NCBI RefSeq assembly: GCF_024171925.1
Contig: NZ_JAMTCO010000002.1
Location: 62,001-126,000 of the forward strand
Source: Actinokineospora diospyrosa
GTDB lineage: Bacteria; Actinomycetota; Actinomycetes; Mycobacteriales; Pseudonocardiaceae
DNA length: 64,000 nt
Reading direction: 5' to 3'
Part shown: positions 23,001 to 32,848 of the stretch, piece after piece
How positions within the stretch are numbered: position 1 is the stretch's first letter
Layout: each line of letters opens with the position of its first letter
Notes under the pieces: model-generated
What the model was told of the DNA's origin: nothing
What the model saw: the letters and a program-made list of their open reading frames with translations, nothing else
Databases searched by the model: none
Made by a program: the position numbers and the translations under genes

Positions 23001-25974
23001 AGATAGCGCTGCCAATGCTGTTGCCGCTGCCCTCACCGACAGGGGCATCGGTCGTGAGGACATCATTGGCTTGCACCTCGACCGGTCGCCGGACTTGATT
23101 GCCGCCATGCTTGGCGTGCAGCGCATCGGTGCAGCGTTCGTGCCACTGGAGCCCTCTTGGCCCGCTCAGCGGGTAACCGATATCCACGGCAGCGCCCGCC
23201 TTCGCGCGGTCATCACCGAGTCCGAGGCGGCCCTACCGGACCTGGACGTGCCTGTACTGCAAGTCGCCGACCTGCTCTCGACCACCGAAGTGGTCGAGGC
23301 TCCGCTGCACCCCGATGGTCTCGCCTACGTCATCTACACCTCGGGATCCACCGGCACGCCCAAGGGCGCGATGATCCTGCACAAGGCCATCGCGGCCCGG
23401 TTGCTATGGCAGCGGGAGATGTTGGGATTCGGTCCCGGCGACGCCGCCTTGTTCAAGGCGCCACTCGGGTTCGACATCTCCATCAACGAGATCTTCTTGC
23501 CCTTGGTCACCGGTGGCGCTGTCGTGGTCGCGGCGCCAGGCGCAGAACGGGACGTGGAGTACCTGCTCGACCTCATCACCGAGCACCGGGTCAGCTTCAC
23601 CTACCTGGTCGCGTCGATGCTGGACATGCTGTTGCAGCTACCCGGCATCACCGCCGTCACCGACACTCTCAAGCACGTGTGGTGTGGCGGCGAGGCGCTC
23701 ACCCCGGAACTCTTCGACCGGTTCCGCCGCGCCCTCGACGCCACCATGTACCACGGGTACGGGCCTGCCGAGGCGACCATCGGCGTCAGCCACGAGTTCT
23801 ACCGGGGTGACGCGGTCCGCCGCGGCATCAGCATCGGCCGCCCCAACCCGAACACCCGCGTGCACGTCCTCGACGCGGCGCTCAACCCCGTGCCCGTCGG
23901 CGTCCAGGGCGAGCTCTACACCGGCGGTCTGCCGCTGGGCCGCGGCTACGTGGGCGACCCGGCCCAGACCGCGGCGCGGTTCGTCGCCGACCCGTGGACC
24001 CCCGGCGCCCGGCTCTACCGCACCGGCGACCTGGCGCGCTGGACCGCCGGGGGCACGCTGGAATTCCTCGGCCGGGTCGACCACCAGGTCAAGATCCGCG
24101 GCATGCGGGTCGAACTCCAGGAGATCGAGGCCGCCCTGGCCGCGCACGACGCCGTGCGCCAAGCCGTCGTCGTCACCGTGCGCGGCCCCAGCGGGGCCAC
24201 GCAGCTCGCCGGGTACTGCACCGGGACGGGGAGCGCCGGGACCGCGCTCGATGGCCACGCGCTGCGCGGCTGGTTGGGGGAGCGGCTGCCCGAGCACATG
24301 GTCCCGCCGACGATCCAGGTGCTGGACGCGCTCCCGGTGACCCCATCGGGCAAGGTCGATCGTCGAGCGTTGCCCGCGCCGGACTTCACCGCGAGCCTCC
24401 GCACGCCGGTCACCGAGGTCGAACAGTTGGTGTGTTCGTTGTTCGCCGAGGTGTTAGGTCTACCTCGTGTCGGTGTGGACGACTCGTTCTTCTCGCTGGG
24501 CGGCGACAGCATCGTGTCGCTGCAACTCGTCGCCAAAGCACGCGCGGCAGGCTTGGCGATCTCACCTCGCGATGTCTTCGACAGCCGCACCGCAGGCGAT
24601 CTCGCCCGCCTAGTGTCGGATCGCGTACCGGTGGCTATTGAGGCCCCCACCGTGGACGCGGTGGGGGAGGTGCCGCTCACCCCGGTCATGCGGACTGTCT
24701 TGTCGCGGGACGGCCTGCGACGCCGGTATGCCCAGGCAGCGGTGGTGGAGGCACCAGCCAACCTCGACCCGGCGGCGCTAGCTACCGCCGTCGAAGCTCT
24801 AGTGCGACATCACGACGCGCTTCGAGCGGTAGTTACCTCTACCGGTGACACTTGGCGCTATGTAGTGCCGAAGGCTGGCGAAGTCGACGGACTCGTTCGG
24901 CCTGGTAGCGATGATGTGCGCGCGGAGTTGGATGCCGCGGCCGACCGCTTGGACCCCTCGTCCGGCGTGATGCTGCAGGTCGTCTGGTTCCCCGAGGTGA
25001 TCGGGATCGTGATCCACCACTTCGCCGTCGACGGCGTCTCGTGGCGCATCCTGCTACCGGATCTCGCTGACGCCTACCAAGCCGCCGTCGAGGGGCGGAC
25101 TCCCGAACTCACCCCGGTCGGCACCTCGTTGCGCGCCTGGGCGTCGGGTCTTGCCGAGGTCGATCGATCGTCCGAAGTGGACTTCTGGAGCGCGACCCTC
25201 GACGGGCCTGACACCGCGTTGGGCAGTCGACCGCTTGACCCCACCCGCGATGTCCTCGCCACTGTGCGAGACGTGCGGGTAGAACTACCGGTCGACGTAT
25301 CGCGAGCAGTCCTGACGGATGTGCCAGACCGCTACTTCGCTCGGATCGACGACGTCCTGCTAACCGCCCTGGGAATGGCCTTCGGTAGGCCAACCTTGGT
25401 CGAGCTCGAGGGCCATGGCCGCGAAGACGGTGTCATCGATGGTGCTGACCTATCTCGCACGGTCGGTTGGTTCACCACCGTCTACCCAGTCCGCCTCGAT
25501 GTCGGTTCGCTCGAACCCGGCGATGCCCTTAAGCACGTCAAAGAGGCACTGCGCGCGGTCCCGAACCGGGGCATCGGGTATGGCCACCTCCACGACACCA
25601 ACCCGGCCCAGATCACCTTCAACTACCTCGGTCGCTATGGCGGCACCGACGCAGGCAAGCCGTGGACGCAGTCGGGCGAGTACGCCGATATGGCGGGCAT
25701 CTTTGACCCGACCGCACCGGCACCCAACACCCTGGAGGTCACCGCGCTGACGGAGGACACCTCGGCGGGCCCGGTGCTGCGAGCCACGTGGTCCTACCCC
25801 GAGGGCGTCCTCACCCGCGAAGAGGTCATTGACTTGGCCAACCGCTGGCGGGAAGCGCTAATAGCCCTGACGTCGGATTCGGCAGTGGGCGGTCACACGC
25901 CGTCTGACATGACCCTGGTCGACATCGACCAGGCCAGCCTCGACGCGTTCGAGGACATGTGGGGCGAACTGTGA
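11044..25974 (+). CDS. Four-module NRPS: (C-A-PCP-E)(C-A-PCP)(C-A-PCP)(C-A-PCP-E)
   Basis: 4976 residues, about 545 kDa. Module 1: C (His134), A ~435-935 with pocket D-F-W-N-I-G-M-V-H-K, an exact Thr code, PCP Ser951, E (His1137). Module 2: C (His1592), A ~1900-2380, pocket D-G-D-D-A-G-L-V-D-K, PCP Ser2423. Module 3: C (His2603), A ~2930-3430, pocket D-A-D-D-A-G-F-V-D-K, PCP Ser3444. Module 4: C (His3627), A ~3955-4440, pocket D-I-N-Y-W-G-G-I-G-K, the known hydroxyornithine code, PCP Ser4489, E (His4658). The Asp-rich pockets of modules 2 and 3 suggest a basic residue (Arg, Lys or Orn), but I know no exact match. The C domains of modules 3 and 4 read HHxxxDE, not HHxxxDG. Carriers before E domains have GGDS, the others GGHS. 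The start is the GTG overlapping the previous stop. Confidence 0.94.
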   Translation: MSAIEDILPLSPLQSGMLFHSTLDESGQDVYLAQLVLDLAGPLDPARLRAAVNGLTARHSALRSAFVRDVGDPVQVVLAQVEVPWIEESATEERAAELLAADRATRFDLDQPPLIRAMLLGLGPERHRLVLTNHHLVMDGWSTPLLMRDLFALYAGEHLPAARPFRDHLAWLANRDKAASTAAWKNALGDVDSATLLVPAAVSAPAVLPREVVLDIPGLTTFARAQGVTTNTVVQAAWGILTSRLTGRDDVIFGATVAGRPADLPGVESMVGLFINTIPVRLRLNPGETVTDLMARLQDEQAELLDHQHVGLADVQRAIGSGVGELFDSLVVFESFPFDTGAIDAAVASTGLRVTSTGRPIATHYPVTLMVMPRGDTLEFTLKYRPDLVTDPEGLLGRLRDLLAEIVTYPRALVAVLGRVAVDLPPAIPAVPTPGATLAELFAAQVARTPDAPAVEFQGDTLTYAELDAKAEALAARLPVGPEDLVALVLPRSADLVIAALAVVKAGAGYLPIDPGYPADRIRATLDDAAPVAVITALDDDVPIPTHRSSANQGSANQGSADQGSADQDNVAYVIYTSGSTGTPKGVVVTHRDVVTLLTAAQPSFGFGPDDVWTLFHSFAFDFSVWEMWGPLVTGGRLVVVPHETSRSPEDFRALLAEQRVTVLNQTPSAYYQLNTVGLPDLRVVIFGGEALDPTRLTPGPRLVNMYGITETTVHVTFRELDSTATGSVIGLGLPGLTVHVLDSSLAPVPVGVPGEMYVGGGQLARGYLGRHGLTASRFVANPFGEPGSRLYRSGDLARWTESGELEYLGRADDQVKIRGFRIEVGEVEAALATAPGVTHCAVVARADGPSGTHLAAYLVGSADIPAIREHLRARLPEHMLPAGFVVLDALPLTGNGKLDRRALPPLDFGANTGRAASTDTERLLADLFAQVLGRDTVGVDQSFFELGGDSIISIQLVGRARAAGVVLSPRQVFELRTVAELAAAVDAAVVNGAVVNGAAAVPERLIEADGTGRVTPTPIMRTFLARGGPFARFSQAVLVPVPAGATRSTVVGALRVLLEHHDLLRAKSVLGDEHELTVASVGSVDAEPLVHRVERTDDPDLLRREHTAAVARLDRAGGVLAQLTWFDPGFALLTCHHVATDGYSCQILAEDLASALRGEPLPPVLTSFRAWAERLPAVAAARIAELPLWRDIVASPDPVLGAGRLDLVRDTRETVRQVTAALPAEVTEALLTVVPAAFHTGPSEILMAAFGRAVATWRGTGEPTTLITVEAHGREQHIVDGADLSRTVGWFTTQYPVRLDATGDPAATVKRVKQHLADLPDRGVGYGLLRHFTDSGLDAFPEPQILFNYMGRVAPPNDDPLGFAQIGFGGVAPAADPGLPAAAALVVNAVVPDGAGLEIQLRYPASLFVEDEITRLADLWAAELTALAGYKGLGGRTPSDLPLVRATQADVELWEARFPGLSDVLPLSPLQQGLLFHANYDADAVDFYSVQLVVDLDGPVDVDRLRAAATALVARHPVLRTAFSDESSIPAQVVLAEVTPSLVVLDMTTVEFDEFLESDRRARFDLTCPPLVRLTLVRLGEDDHRLVVTNHHLVLDGWSTPLVVRDLFALYENRTLTVPPRPYRDFLAWLTRRDHDASLTAWANAFAGVDEPTLLASADLRDASVLPAEVVDLVPADLTARLTQVARGHGVTLNTVLAAAWGVVLGALTGRDDVVFGLAVSGRPPELAGVESMVGLFINTVPVRVAWSPADPVATLLARLQDARTGVLDHEHVGLSDIQALTPVTGRLFDTLMVFETFPLDTADLLDPTRAGGLSAQVGWSRGYTHYPLTLMLMPDGDLLRIKLEYRTDVFERGAVAQVLSRVLAVLGAFADDPGTALSRVDVLGAVERDRVLRWNDTDLPVRPVTVPDLIAEQAPNAVAVVCGDSSLTFANLGERSDRLAAHLVSLGVGQETPVGLLLPRSTDVIVAMLAVWKAGGVTVPLDPNYPAERVASVLAEASPVAVVTHRALGRFTCPTVFADESTTWTGQGQPQGPVGPDSAAYIVFTSGSTGRPKGVVATHRGVVNLTAAHRRAFIDPAAERLGRPVRALNVLSFAFDGSVDPLLWLFAGHELHILPDELIGDPRGIVDHTRAHAIDFIDAPPSLMDLLIPAGLLDGPLSVVATGAEAVGTRLWDQLAEADVTALNLYGPTECTVDALWTLVDAGDPHIGRPVANSHSYVLDSALRLVPVGVPGELYIAGAGLARGYLGRPGETAVRFVANPFGAGRLYRTGDLVRWTESGTVEFLGRVDDQVKIRGYRVEPGEVESVLSGLPGVTQAAVVARDGRLVAYLTGTASAEQARADLVRLLPDYLVPAAIVPLGALPQQPNGKLDRRALPAPDFAGQSVRQPSTDTERLVHGLFTELLDARRIGVDDSFFALGGHSLLAARLVARLRAEVDGPLSIRAVFDTPTVAGLAAHLDSLTGGPSRPALRAETRPERIPLSAAQARLWFHDKLNGPSAAYTMPFASRLTGPLDLDALRLAFNDVVARHESLRTVLEEHDGVPYQRVLDAVTVPFTVVDTTDPGKGLAKAAAEPFQLDRDIPIRVAVFRVSSSEHVLLLSIHHSAADEWSTGPLLRDLATAYAARSVGMEPAWTALPVQYADYALWQQKVLESVAGEQLAHWSRALDGAPDAIALPVDRPRPGSPIAGAGRVRAAIPAETVARLRSVLADTGASELMAAHAAVAALLHKLGAGADIPLGALVAGRGEQAVTDLVGFFVNTVVLRVDLSGDPTPRELLVRVRAVALAAYANADVPFEQVVEVVNPGREPGRHPLFQTLVDYWKPDGAATGLPGLATTVVDPGAPAAPKFDLAFGVTTGSGGELLVSAEFAEDLFDRATVESLLVRLRRVVEAMATTPDLRLSQVSVLDDQERHLVVAAWNDRAVQAAHGSEHTALDLFAEQVAATPDSPAVVGGGTATFRELDDLSGRLAAHLVSLGVGPEDRVAVVLPRSKSVVVAMLAVWKAGGVVVPVDPTYPADRIALVLDDANPVVVVGASVPGRTVVLEDPASWTGTGSPAGAVSPDSAAYLIHTSGSTGRPKGVVATHRGLVNLAWSHRQTVMPQERLRVLNAVSFAFDAAMDPLLWLLSGHEMHILAQEAMGDPRAITRYVQSAGIDYVDAPPSLLELLLDEGLLDGDHRPKVVATGAEAVGPRLWDRIAAADVLGVNFYGPTEATVDASWARIELETAPHIGGPVANARLYVLDNFLNPVPPGIPGELYVGGPGVARGYHGKAGETAARFVASPFGDGRLYRTGDLVRWTESGTVEFLGRVDDQVKIRGYRVEPGEVEAALSAVADVRQAVVVARGGVLIGYVAALPGTDGAAVRDEVALALPAHLVPSRVVVLPEFPLLPNGKLNRKALPAPEVADGRAPDTPTEKAVARVFTQLLDRDQVGADDSFFDLGGHSLLAARLVARLRSERDVDLSVRAVFEAPTVAGLATLVDQAARSRRPALVARPRPEPVPLSAAQSRLWFLHKLDGPSGTYNVPFAVRLAGVLNVDALRAAIRDVIARHESLRTVFLEDGGVPRQQILEASEIDTPFAVRDTTESALWAQVQTEADYPFDLGREIPIRATVLRLGAIDHVFVLVVHHIASDEWSTGPLLRDLADAYEARFVGIEPEWAPLAVQYADYTLWQNDLLDGLLDDQLGYWTHTLSELPEAIPLPTDHPRVAKESSQGGVVRFAVPANVVTGLRAIGREVGATDFMVVTAAVTALLHKLGAGNDIPLGALVAGRGDDAVTDLVGFFVNTIVLRTDLSGDPTLRDVLARVRETALGAFANADAPFDRVVEAINPDRATGRHPLFQTMVDFRTTDLGGAALPGVSARPVVDDAAFIGGAKFDLAFNFASLPDGSLDGSLEFDADLFEHASAETLARRLGRVLATASAEPTTPLSRLDVLDATERDLLVRGWNDTATPVDDVTVPGLFAAQVAQTPDAVAVISGDAQLTYAELDSAANAVAAALTDRGIGREDIIGLHLDRSPDLIAAMLGVQRIGAAFVPLEPSWPAQRVTDIHGSARLRAVITESEAALPDLDVPVLQVADLLSTTEVVEAPLHPDGLAYVIYTSGSTGTPKGAMILHKAIAARLLWQREMLGFGPGDAALFKAPLGFDISINEIFLPLVTGGAVVVAAPGAERDVEYLLDLITEHRVSFTYLVASMLDMLLQLPGITAVTDTLKHVWCGGEALTPELFDRFRRALDATMYHGYGPAEATIGVSHEFYRGDAVRRGISIGRPNPNTRVHVLDAALNPVPVGVQGELYTGGLPLGRGYVGDPAQTAARFVADPWTPGARLYRTGDLARWTAGGTLEFLGRVDHQVKIRGMRVELQEIEAALAAHDAVRQAVVVTVRGPSGATQLAGYCTGTGSAGTALDGHALRGWLGERLPEHMVPPTIQVLDALPVTPSGKVDRRALPAPDFTASLRTPVTEVEQLVCSLFAEVLGLPRVGVDDSFFSLGGDSIVSLQLVAKARAAGLAISPRDVFDSRTAGDLARLVSDRVPVAIEAPTVDAVGEVPLTPVMRTVLSRDGLRRRYAQAAVVEAPANLDPAALATAVEALVRHHDALRAVVTSTGDTWRYVVPKAGEVDGLVRPGSDDVRAELDAAADRLDPSSGVMLQVVWFPEVIGIVIHHFAVDGVSWRILLPDLADAYQAAVEGRTPELTPVGTSLRAWASGLAEVDRSSEVDFWSATLDGPDTALGSRPLDPTRDVLATVRDVRVELPVDVSRAVLTDVPDRYFARIDDVLLTALGMAFGRPTLVELEGHGREDGVIDGADLSRTVGWFTTVYPVRLDVGSLEPGDALKHVKEALRAVPNRGIGYGHLHDTNPAQITFNYLGRYGGTDAGKPWTQSGEYADMAGIFDPTAPAPNTLEVTALTEDTSAGPVLRATWSYPEGVLTREEVIDLANRWREALIALTSDSAVGGHTPSDMTLVDIDQASLDAFEDMWGEL
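12691..12750 (+). repeat. 15-bp in-frame tandem repeat inside an A domain
   Basis: Four 15-base units, AGTGCCAATCAGGGC and close variants, encode [20 protein letters not shown]. They lie in a surface linker just before the A3 loop of the Thr-activating domain, where adenylation domains tolerate length change. No function is implied. Confidence 0.9.
14008..14040 (+). repeat. Short in-frame repeat in PCP-E linker
   Basis: Two copies of the 15-mer GCTGTGGTCAACGGT plus a partial third encode [13 protein letters not shown] between the carrier and the first epimerisation domain of the giant NRPS. The period is the same as in the other two coding repeats of this operon. Confidence 0.8.
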
Positions 25975-28900
25975 GCCGGTCCAACATCGAAGAGGTTCTG
26001 CCGCTCGCCCCACTGCAAGAGGGGCTTCTCTTCCACGCTCTGCTGGACGCAGCCGACGATGTCTACACGGTTCGCACTGCGGTGGAACTAGAGGGCGCTG
26101 TTGACGCTGCCCGGCTACGGGACGCGGCAGAGGCACTAGTGCAGCGGCACGCGGTGCTGAGGACCGCGTTCGTGCAGAACCCCACCGGCCCGGTGCAGGT
26201 CGTGCTGAGGCGGGTCCGAGTGCCGTGGACCGAGGTCGACCTACGCGGCGCTCCTGAACCGCAAGATGAGCCATTCGCACTCGACAAGCCCCCGCTGATC
26301 CGGTTTCTGCTCGCCCGCACCGGTGAGAACACCTATCGGCTCGTCATCACCAGTCACCACATCCTCCTCGACGGCTGGTCGGGCCCGCTGCTGCTGCGCG
26401 ACCTGTTCGCTCTCTACAGCGGCAGCCCACTCCCCAGTGTTCGCCCCTACCGGGATTTCCTGGCCTGGTTGTCCAAGCGCGACAAGGCGACGGGCCTCGC
26501 GGCGTGGGCGAACGTCTTGGATGGCATCACCGAAGTGACCCTGGTCGCACCGTCAGCGACGAGTAGGCCGACGAGTAAGTCCGAGAGGCTCGAACTCGCC
26601 GAACCCGAGAGTCTGGGACCGGCGGTCAACGCGCTGGCTCGACGCGCTGGTGTCACGGTCAGCACTGTCCTGCACGCCGCGTGGGGAATCGTCGTAGGCA
26701 GCCTCACCGGACGCGATGACGTCGTCTTCGGCGCGACCGTGTCCGGCAGGCCCGCCGACCTCCCCGGCGCCGACACCATGGTCGGCCTGTTCATCAACAC
26801 CATCCCGGTGCGGATCAAGCTCAGCCCCTGGCTGACAGTCGCCGAGCTGCTTCAGCGGATGCACCGCGCCCAAGCCGCCGTGCTCGACCACCACCACCTC
26901 AACCTGGGCGAGATCCAAGCCGCAGCAGGTGTCGGAGACCTGTTCGACACCCTCGTGGTCGTCGAGACCTACCCGGTCGACGACAATGCGATCGACGACG
27001 TCCGCCAAGCCATGCGACGCGATGGCAAGGCTGTGCGCACCACAGGTGTCGACACCGATGACGCCACCCACTACCCGCTCACCCTCACCGCCGAACCCGG
27101 CGAGCACCTCAACCTGGCATTGGAACACCGCCTAACGCCAGAACACGCTCGTCTGGTGGGCGATCAGGTCCTAGCCACCCTGCACGCCCTCACCCAAGAC
27201 GACCTCTTAGGGCAGGTCAACCGCCCGCGCAAGGCCGCACTTGCCGCGATCGAGCCCCCCAGTCAAACCATCCTCGACCTCTTCGCCGAACACGCAGACT
27301 CGGACGAACCAGCGGTCGCCTGCGATGAGGTAGCCCTGTCCTTCCGCGAACTGGATGCACGGTCCACCAACCTCGCAGCGCACCTAGTCGCCACAGGCGT
27401 TGGCTTGGAAGATCGGGTCGCGGTGGTGCTGCCACGCTCGGTTGACGTCATCGTGTCGATGCTCGCGGTGTGGAAAGCGGGCGCGGTAGTCGTACCTGTC
27501 GACCCGGCATACCCCGCTGACAGGATCGCCGCGACCCTCGACGCCGCACGCCCAACAGCGGTCATCGACGACGCCACGCTCGCGCCCCAGGTCGAGTCGA
27601 TATACCTGCCGGGACCTATAGGCCCGGATTCCGCCGCCTACATCGTGTTCACGTCCGGCTCGACCGGCCAACCGAAGGGCGTGGTCGCCACCCACGGGGG
27701 AGTGGCCAACCTCGCCACCGCCCACCGCGCCGCCTTCATCGACCAGCCCAAGCGGTTCCGCGCGCTCAACCTGCTCTCGTTCGCCTTCGACGGCTCCATC
27801 GACCCCCTGCTGTGGCTGTTCGCGGGCCACACCGTCCACGTCCTGCCCGATCACCTCATGGGCGACTCACCCGGCATCGTCGACTACTGCACCCGCCACC
27901 GCATCGACTTCGTCGACGCACCACCATCGCTACTCGAACTCCTCATCGCGGACGGCCTCTTCGACACCGGCCTCTCCATCGTCGCGACCGGCGCTGAAGC
28001 CGTCAGCCCGCGCCTATGGAACGACCTGCTCGCCTTCGACGGCGTAGCCCTCAACCTCTACGGGCCCACCGAGTGCACAGTTGACGCCACCTGGACCACC
28101 GTCGCGCCAGGCTCTCCACACATCGGTAGGCCCATCACGGGCGCCGACGCGCTAGTGCTCGACTCCGCTTTACGCCCGGTCCCGGTCGGGGTCCCCGGCG
28201 AGCTCTACATGGCAGGCGCCGGTGTCGCACGCGGGTACCACAACCGGCCCGCCGAGACCGCCAGCCGTTTCATCGCCGCTGACAACGGCACCCGGCTCTA
28301 CCGCACCGGCGACCTCGTGCGGTGGACCGACAGCGGCACCCTGGACTTCCTCGGCCGCGCCGACGACCAGGTCAAGATCCGGGGCCACCGCGTCGAACCC
28401 GGCGAGGTGGCGGCGGCGCTGCTCGCCGACCCCGCCGTCGGTCAAGCCGCCGTCATCGCCAGGACCGACGCGGGAATCACCCGTCTGGTCGGCTACGTGG
28501 CCCCCATCGACCTCGATCCGGTCCACCTCCGCTCGACCCTCGCCAGGACCTTGCCCGACCACCTCGTGCCAGCGGCCATCGTCGCGCTCGACGCCCTCCC
28601 CACGACGCCGAACGGGAAGCTCGACCGCCGCGCGCTCCCCGCGCCCACCTACGCCACCACGGTCACCCGAGCACCCCGCACCCGCGCCGAACGCGTCCTG
28701 TGCGGACTCTTCGCCGATCTGCTCGGCGTCCCCGAGGTCGGTGTCGACGACTCGTTCTTCGCCCTCGGTGGCCACTCCCTGCTCGCCGCCCGCCTCGTCT
28801 CCCGCATCCGGGCCGAACTGGGGACCACCCCGGGCCTGCGCGCCGTGTTCGCCGCCCCCACCCCTGCCGCCCTCGCGCGGAGCCTCGACGACACTGACCA

Positions 28901-29738
28901 AGACCACGCTTTCGACCCGCTGTTCCCGCTGCGGCCGACGGGCACCGCGCCGCCGCTTTTCTGCGTGCATCCCGGCCTAGGTCTGAGCTGGTCTTACACC
29001 GGTCTCCTAGCTCATCTCGACGAGCAGATCCCGGTCTATGGCCTACAGGCCACAGACATCACCGGCCCTGCCACGGTCGATAGCGTCGCGGACCACTACG
29101 CAGCTCTTATCGCTACCGTCGCTCCCACAGGTCCGGTCCGGCTTCTCGGCTGGTCTCTCGGCGCTGTCTTAGCCCACGCCATTGCCTGTCGCATCGACCG
29201 AGTCGCCAGCCTCGTCTTAGTCGATGGCTACCCCGGTGGGGACCAACTGGTCGAGCAAGACCCAGCAGCGGCGTCACGCTTTCTGCACGAATGGCTCCTG
29301 CGCGCTGGCTACCTCGTCGACGACATCGACCCGGCCACCATGACCCCCGAACTCGCTGCGGACCTCGCAGAGGTAGGGCTCCTCGCGGGTCTAGGCGCCG
29401 ACCGGATTCGCGACCTCGCCGACGGTATGCGCGCAGTCGCCAACGTCGATACCAGCGTCAAACCCGGCCTCTATGACGGAAACGCCCTCCTAGTGCGCGC
29501 AACACCAGGAGGCGACCCCACCGCGTGGGAGCCCTACCTGGCCGGGCAGCTCACCACCCACACGGTCGACTTCGCCCACGAAGCGTTGATGACCCCACAA
29601 GCCCTCCGCTCGGTCGGCCCGCTTATCGCGGACGCCATCAACACAGCCGCCATCAACACAGCCGCCGTAAGCACGGCCGCCGTAAGCACGACCGCTATCA
29701 GCACAGCCGCCATCAGTAGAGCGGACGAGGACAGATGA
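25971..29738 (+). CDS. Terminal NRPS module C-A-PCP-TE
   Basis: 1255 residues. C domain ~1-425 with HHILLDG (His129), following an E domain and so expected to accept a D-residue; A domain ~434-920 with pocket D-G-D-D-A-G-L-V-D-K, identical to module 2 of the giant NRPS; carrier Ser936 in GGHSLL; thioesterase ~970-1215 with GWSLG (Ser1062) and a catalytic His near 1203 in FAHEAL. The thioesterase should release the finished chain by hydrolysis or cyclisation; which one cannot be told. I chose the GTG at 25971, which overlaps the previous TGA; an in-frame ATG at 25959 would lie inside the previous gene. The last ~30 residues are a low-complexity tail made of 15-base repeats. The stop overlaps an ATG (ATGA) of the next gene. 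Confidence 0.94.
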   Translation: MSRSNIEEVLPLAPLQEGLLFHALLDAADDVYTVRTAVELEGAVDAARLRDAAEALVQRHAVLRTAFVQNPTGPVQVVLRRVRVPWTEVDLRGAPEPQDEPFALDKPPLIRFLLARTGENTYRLVITSHHILLDGWSGPLLLRDLFALYSGSPLPSVRPYRDFLAWLSKRDKATGLAAWANVLDGITEVTLVAPSATSRPTSKSERLELAEPESLGPAVNALARRAGVTVSTVLHAAWGIVVGSLTGRDDVVFGATVSGRPADLPGADTMVGLFINTIPVRIKLSPWLTVAELLQRMHRAQAAVLDHHHLNLGEIQAAAGVGDLFDTLVVVETYPVDDNAIDDVRQAMRRDGKAVRTTGVDTDDATHYPLTLTAEPGEHLNLALEHRLTPEHARLVGDQVLATLHALTQDDLLGQVNRPRKAALAAIEPPSQTILDLFAEHADSDEPAVACDEVALSFRELDARSTNLAAHLVATGVGLEDRVAVVLPRSVDVIVSMLAVWKAGAVVVPVDPAYPADRIAATLDAARPTAVIDDATLAPQVESIYLPGPIGPDSAAYIVFTSGSTGQPKGVVATHGGVANLATAHRAAFIDQPKRFRALNLLSFAFDGSIDPLLWLFAGHTVHVLPDHLMGDSPGIVDYCTRHRIDFVDAPPSLLELLIADGLFDTGLSIVATGAEAVSPRLWNDLLAFDGVALNLYGPTECTVDATWTTVAPGSPHIGRPITGADALVLDSALRPVPVGVPGELYMAGAGVARGYHNRPAETASRFIAADNGTRLYRTGDLVRWTDSGTLDFLGRADDQVKIRGHRVEPGEVAAALLADPAVGQAAVIARTDAGITRLVGYVAPIDLDPVHLRSTLARTLPDHLVPAAIVALDALPTTPNGKLDRRALPAPTYATTVTRAPRTRAERVLCGLFADLLGVPEVGVDDSFFALGGHSLLAARLVSRIRAELGTTPGLRAVFAAPTPAALARSLDDTDQDHAFDPLFPLRPTGTAPPLFCVHPGLGLSWSYTGLLAHLDEQIPVYGLQATDITGPATVDSVADHYAALIATVAPTGPVRLLGWSLGAVLAHAIACRIDRVASLVLVDGYPGGDQLVEQDPAAASRFLHEWLLRAGYLVDDIDPATMTPELAADLAEVGLLAGLGADRIRDLADGMRAVANVDTSVKPGLYDGNALLVRATPGGDPTAWEPYLAGQLTTHTVDFAHEALMTPQALRSVGPLIADAINTAAINTAAVSTAAVSTTAISTAAISRADEDR
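29637..29726 (+). repeat. 15-bp tandem repeat encoding the C-terminal tail of the TE module
   Basis: Six 15-base units starting at 29637 (ATCAACACAGCCGCC, then GTAAGC- and ATCAGC-type variants) encode [30 protein letters not shown] just before the stop. The tail lies outside the thioesterase fold. Confidence 0.9.
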
Positions 29739-29767
29739 ACGAGTACGCACCGCAGAAAGGCACGTCC

Positions 29768-30817
29768 ATGGTCAACACCACCCCGCGCCCGTTCCCCCGC
29801 AGGCTCTTCCTGACCGGCTCGGCCGCGGGCGCGCTGACCCTGGGCCTGGCCGCCTGCGGTTCCAGCGACACGCCGACCCCGACGAACGCCCCGGCCGCGG
29901 GCGGCGGCACCCCGGCACCCGGCGGCTTCCCGCTGACCCTGGAGGGCGCCGAGGGCAAGACCGTCCTCCCGGCCCAGCCCACCAAGGTCGTCACCGTCGG
30001 CTTCATGCGCGACGTCGACGAGGCCGTCTCGCTCGGCGTCATCCCGCTGGCGATCACCCCGCAGACCAACTTCGACTCCGGCCTCGCGCCCTGGGTCGAG
30101 GCCAAGCTCGCCGGTGCCAAGGCGCCCCAGCAGCTCGAGGTCGAGGACAACCTGCCGTTCGAGAAGATCACCGAGCTCGCCCCGGACCTGATCCTGGCCA
30201 CCGACAGCTACACGCTGGCCGACGACTTCGCCAACCTCACCGCGATCGCCCCGACCCTGTCCTACCAGGAGGACGTCGCGGAGGACACCTGGCAGACCAG
30301 GGCCAAGCGGATCGGCGCCGCGCTGGGCAAGGCCGACGCGGCGACCAAGGCCATCGCCGAGGTGGAGACCAGGATCAGCAGCGCCAAGGACAAGAACAAG
30401 GCTGCGCTGGAGGGCAAGACCTTTACCTTCAGCCTGCTCAACGCCGAGGGCCAGCTCGCCACGGTCATCCTGCCTACCGACGCCTCCGCCCAGTTCCTCT
30501 CCCAGCTCGGCCTCAAGCTCGCCGACTCGGTCACCAGCCTCCAGCAGGCGGGCCCCACCGGGCGCGCGGTCGTGGCCCAGGAGAACACCAAGCTGCTCGA
30601 CGCCGACGTCGTGCTGTTCTCCTTCCGCACCGCCGACGAGCGCAAGCAGGTCGAGGGCGACCGGTTGTTCCAGGCGCTGCCCGCGGTCAAGCGCGGCGCG
30701 TACGTGCCGCTGGAGGTCGGCGAGGCGCTGTCCATGGCGTTCCCGTCCACCCTGAGCATCCCGTTCGCGCTCGAGGCGATCGTGCCCAAGGTCGTCGCCG
30801 CGGCGACCAAGGCCTGA
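29768..30817 (+). CDS. Siderophore-binding ABC transporter lipoprotein
   Basis: A periplasmic-binding-protein-like (FecB/FepB class) lipoprotein of about 349 residues that should capture the ferric siderophore outside the membrane and hand it to the two FecCD permeases downstream. The N-terminus has PRRLFLTG, a twin-arginine-like motif, then a hydrophobic stretch and the lipobox LAAC. The mature part has KVVTVGFMRDVDEAVSLGV, ITELAPDLILATDS and a C-terminal helical lobe typical of iron-siderophore binders. I prefer the ATG at 29768, 7 bases after an AGAAAGG ribosome site. An ATG at 29735 overlaps the NRPS stop (ATGA) and would add 11 residues; both are possible. Confidence 0.92.
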   Translation: MVNTTPRPFPRRLFLTGSAAGALTLGLAACGSSDTPTPTNAPAAGGGTPAPGGFPLTLEGAEGKTVLPAQPTKVVTVGFMRDVDEAVSLGVIPLAITPQTNFDSGLAPWVEAKLAGAKAPQQLEVEDNLPFEKITELAPDLILATDSYTLADDFANLTAIAPTLSYQEDVAEDTWQTRAKRIGAALGKADAATKAIAEVETRISSAKDKNKAALEGKTFTFSLLNAEGQLATVILPTDASAQFLSQLGLKLADSVTSLQQAGPTGRAVVAQENTKLLDADVVLFSFRTADERKQVEGDRLFQALPAVKRGAYVPLEVGEALSMAFPSTLSIPFALEAIVPKVVAAATKA

Positions 30818-30846
30818 CGGCGCCGACCGTCCACAGAGGAGAACCG

Positions 30847-31761
30847 ATGACCCTGGCTTACACGATCGAGGGCACCGGCCCGGTCGTCGAGCACATCGAC
30901 CACGATCGCGCTGACCTGCGGGCTAAGCTCGTTGAGCACGGTGCGCTGCTGCTGCGCGGCTTCGACATCGGCGGTGCCGACGGGCTGGCCGACGCGGTGC
31001 GGGCGCTAGCGGGCGAACCGCTCACCTACACCGAGCAGTCGTCGCCGCGCAGTGTGATCAAGGGCAACGTCTATACGTCGACCTCTTATCCCGCGCAGGC
31101 GGAGATCCCGCTGCACACCGAGATGTCTTACCAGGCTGTTTGGCCTCTTACCCTGTTCTTCCACTGCGTTGAGCCGCCGTTGACCGAGGGTGCCACTCCG
31201 TTGGCGTCTATTCGTGAGGTCTATGAGCGTATTGATCCGGATGTGCGGGCGGAGTTCGAGCGGCGTCGGTGGATGGTGGTGCGCAACTACGGTGAGGATG
31301 TCGGTCTGCGGTGGTGGACCGCGTTCGGTACTGAGGACCGTGCCGAGGTCGAGCGCCAGTGCGCCGCGGGCGGTATCACTCCGGAGTGGGTGGGCGCTGA
31401 CGGGTTGCGCACTCGTGCCGTCCGGGATGCCGTGCACAAGCACCCGGTGACCGGGCTACCGGTGTGGTTCAACCACATCGTCATCTTCCACGAGAGCAGC
31501 CTCCCGACTGACGTCCGCGAGGGCATCGCCGAGATCTATGGACCTGACGGCTTCCCGAACAACTCCTACTACGGCGACGGCAGCGTCATCCCGGATGATG
31601 TGGTTGCCCACCTGCGACAGTGCTACCGCGCCGCATCCACCCGGTTCGACTACCAGCGCGACGACCTGTTGGTAGTGGACAACATGTTGGCCGCGCACGG
31701 CAGGGAACCCTTTACCGGACCTCGTAAGATCGCGGTCGCCATGGCGGAGTCCTCTGCGTGA
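30847..31761 (+). CDS. TauD/SyrP-like Fe(II)/2-oxoglutarate dioxygenase
   Basis: 304 residues with the iron-binding HxE (HTEMSY) and a distal His with a 2-oxoglutarate-binding Arg region (AAHGREPFTGPRKIAVAM). This arrangement is that of SyrP, which beta-hydroxylates a carrier-bound Asp in syringomycin synthesis. Related enzymes hydroxylate Asp, Asn or Arg in other peptides. Set in the siderophore operon, it probably hydroxylates the Asn/Asp-type residue of the C-A-PCP-E protein, which could create an iron ligand; one of the presumed basic residues is the other candidate. A clear AGAGGAG ribosome site precedes the ATG. It lies between the binding lipoprotein and the permeases, all on one strand. 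Confidence 0.87.
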   Translation: MTLAYTIEGTGPVVEHIDHDRADLRAKLVEHGALLLRGFDIGGADGLADAVRALAGEPLTYTEQSSPRSVIKGNVYTSTSYPAQAEIPLHTEMSYQAVWPLTLFFHCVEPPLTEGATPLASIREVYERIDPDVRAEFERRRWMVVRNYGEDVGLRWWTAFGTEDRAEVERQCAAGGITPEWVGADGLRTRAVRDAVHKHPVTGLPVWFNHIVIFHESSLPTDVREGIAEIYGPDGFPNNSYYGDGSVIPDDVVAHLRQCYRAASTRFDYQRDDLLVVDNMLAAHGREPFTGPRKIAVAMAESSA

Positions 31762-31828
31762 AAGGGAGTTGTTAGCCTTGCCCGGTCCCGAGATCGGTGA
31801 CATCGCGCGGAACGACGAGGGGTTGCCA

Positions 31829-32848
31829 ATGGTGGAAGGGCGGCCCCGCGTCAAGACCGTGAGCGTGCGCCTCTTAGGGCTCGTCGGCGCACTTGTGGCG
31901 CTCGCTGCGGTGTGCGTGTTCAGCCTGATCGTCGGGGCTGAGGACATCGACATCGGCACCGTGTGGCGGCTGCTGTGGCACGACGACGGCAGCGAGATCG
32001 CCTACATCGTGCGCGAACTGCGGTTCCCGCGCACCGTCCTCGGCCTGGCCGTCGGCATCGCCCTCGGTCTGGCCGGTGCCCTCATGCAGGCGCTGACCCG
32101 CAACCCGCTGGCCGACCCCGGCCTGCTCGGCGTGGAGATCGGCGCCTCGACCGCGGTGGTCGTGGCCATCTCGTTCCTCGGCGTCACCGCGCCCAGCGGC
32201 TACGTGTGGTTCGCGCTGCTGGGCGCGGCGGTCACCGCCGTCGCGGTCTACGCCCTCGGTGCCAGCGGCCGCGCCGCCACCCCCGACCGCATGGTCCTCG
32301 CCGGGGCTGCCGTCACCGCCGCGCTCAACGCCGTCGTCGGGATCATCCTGCTGCTCGACGCCGAGACCTTCGACCGGTTCCGGTTCTGGGTCATCGGCTC
32401 CCTCGCAGGCCGCGGCATGGACGTGTTCCTCGAGGTCTCGCCCCTCATCGCGGCGGGCACCGGGGTGGCGCTGCTGCTCGCCCGCCCGCTCAACGCCCTG
32501 GCCCTGGGCGAGGAGACCGGCCGCGCCCTCGGCGTCCGGATCGGTCAGGTCCGCCTCGCCGGTGCCCTGGCGGTGACCCTGCTCTGCGGCGCGGCCACCG
32601 CCGCCGTCGGCCCGGTCGCGTTCGTCGGCCTCGCCGTCCCGCACGCGGCCCGGATGATCACCGGCCCCGACCACCGCTGGGTGCTGCCCTACGCCGCGGT
32701 CCTGGCCCCGGTCCTGGTCGTGGGCTCGGACGTGCTCGGTCGCGTCCTCGGTGCCCCGGGCGAACTGCAGGTCGGCATCGTCACGGCATTCCTGGGAGCC
32801 CCCGTGTTCATCGCCCTGGCCCGCCGCCGCCGGATCGCGCACCTGTGA
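31829..32848 (+). CDS. FecCD-family iron-siderophore ABC permease
   Basis: A polytopic membrane protein of about 339 residues. It has the family motifs ELRFPRTVLGLAVG, GLAGALMQALTRNPLADPGLLGVEIGAS and, near the end, GPVAFVGLAVPHAARMITGPDHRW. It should form one half of the inner-membrane channel for the ferric siderophore. I prefer the ATG at 31829 behind GAGGGG; TTG codons at 31778 and 31769 could extend it by 17-20 residues. Its TGA overlaps the GTG of the second permease, so the two subunits are probably made together. It contains a TTA leucine codon near its start. No ATP-binding subunit follows. Confidence 0.93.
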   Translation: MVEGRPRVKTVSVRLLGLVGALVALAAVCVFSLIVGAEDIDIGTVWRLLWHDDGSEIAYIVRELRFPRTVLGLAVGIALGLAGALMQALTRNPLADPGLLGVEIGASTAVVVAISFLGVTAPSGYVWFALLGAAVTAVAVYALGASGRAATPDRMVLAGAAVTAALNAVVGIILLLDAETFDRFRFWVIGSLAGRGMDVFLEVSPLIAAGTGVALLLARPLNALALGEETGRALGVRIGQVRLAGALAVTLLCGAATAAVGPVAFVGLAVPHAARMITGPDHRWVLPYAAVLAPVLVVGSDVLGRVLGAPGELQVGIVTAFLGAPVFIALARRRRIAHL

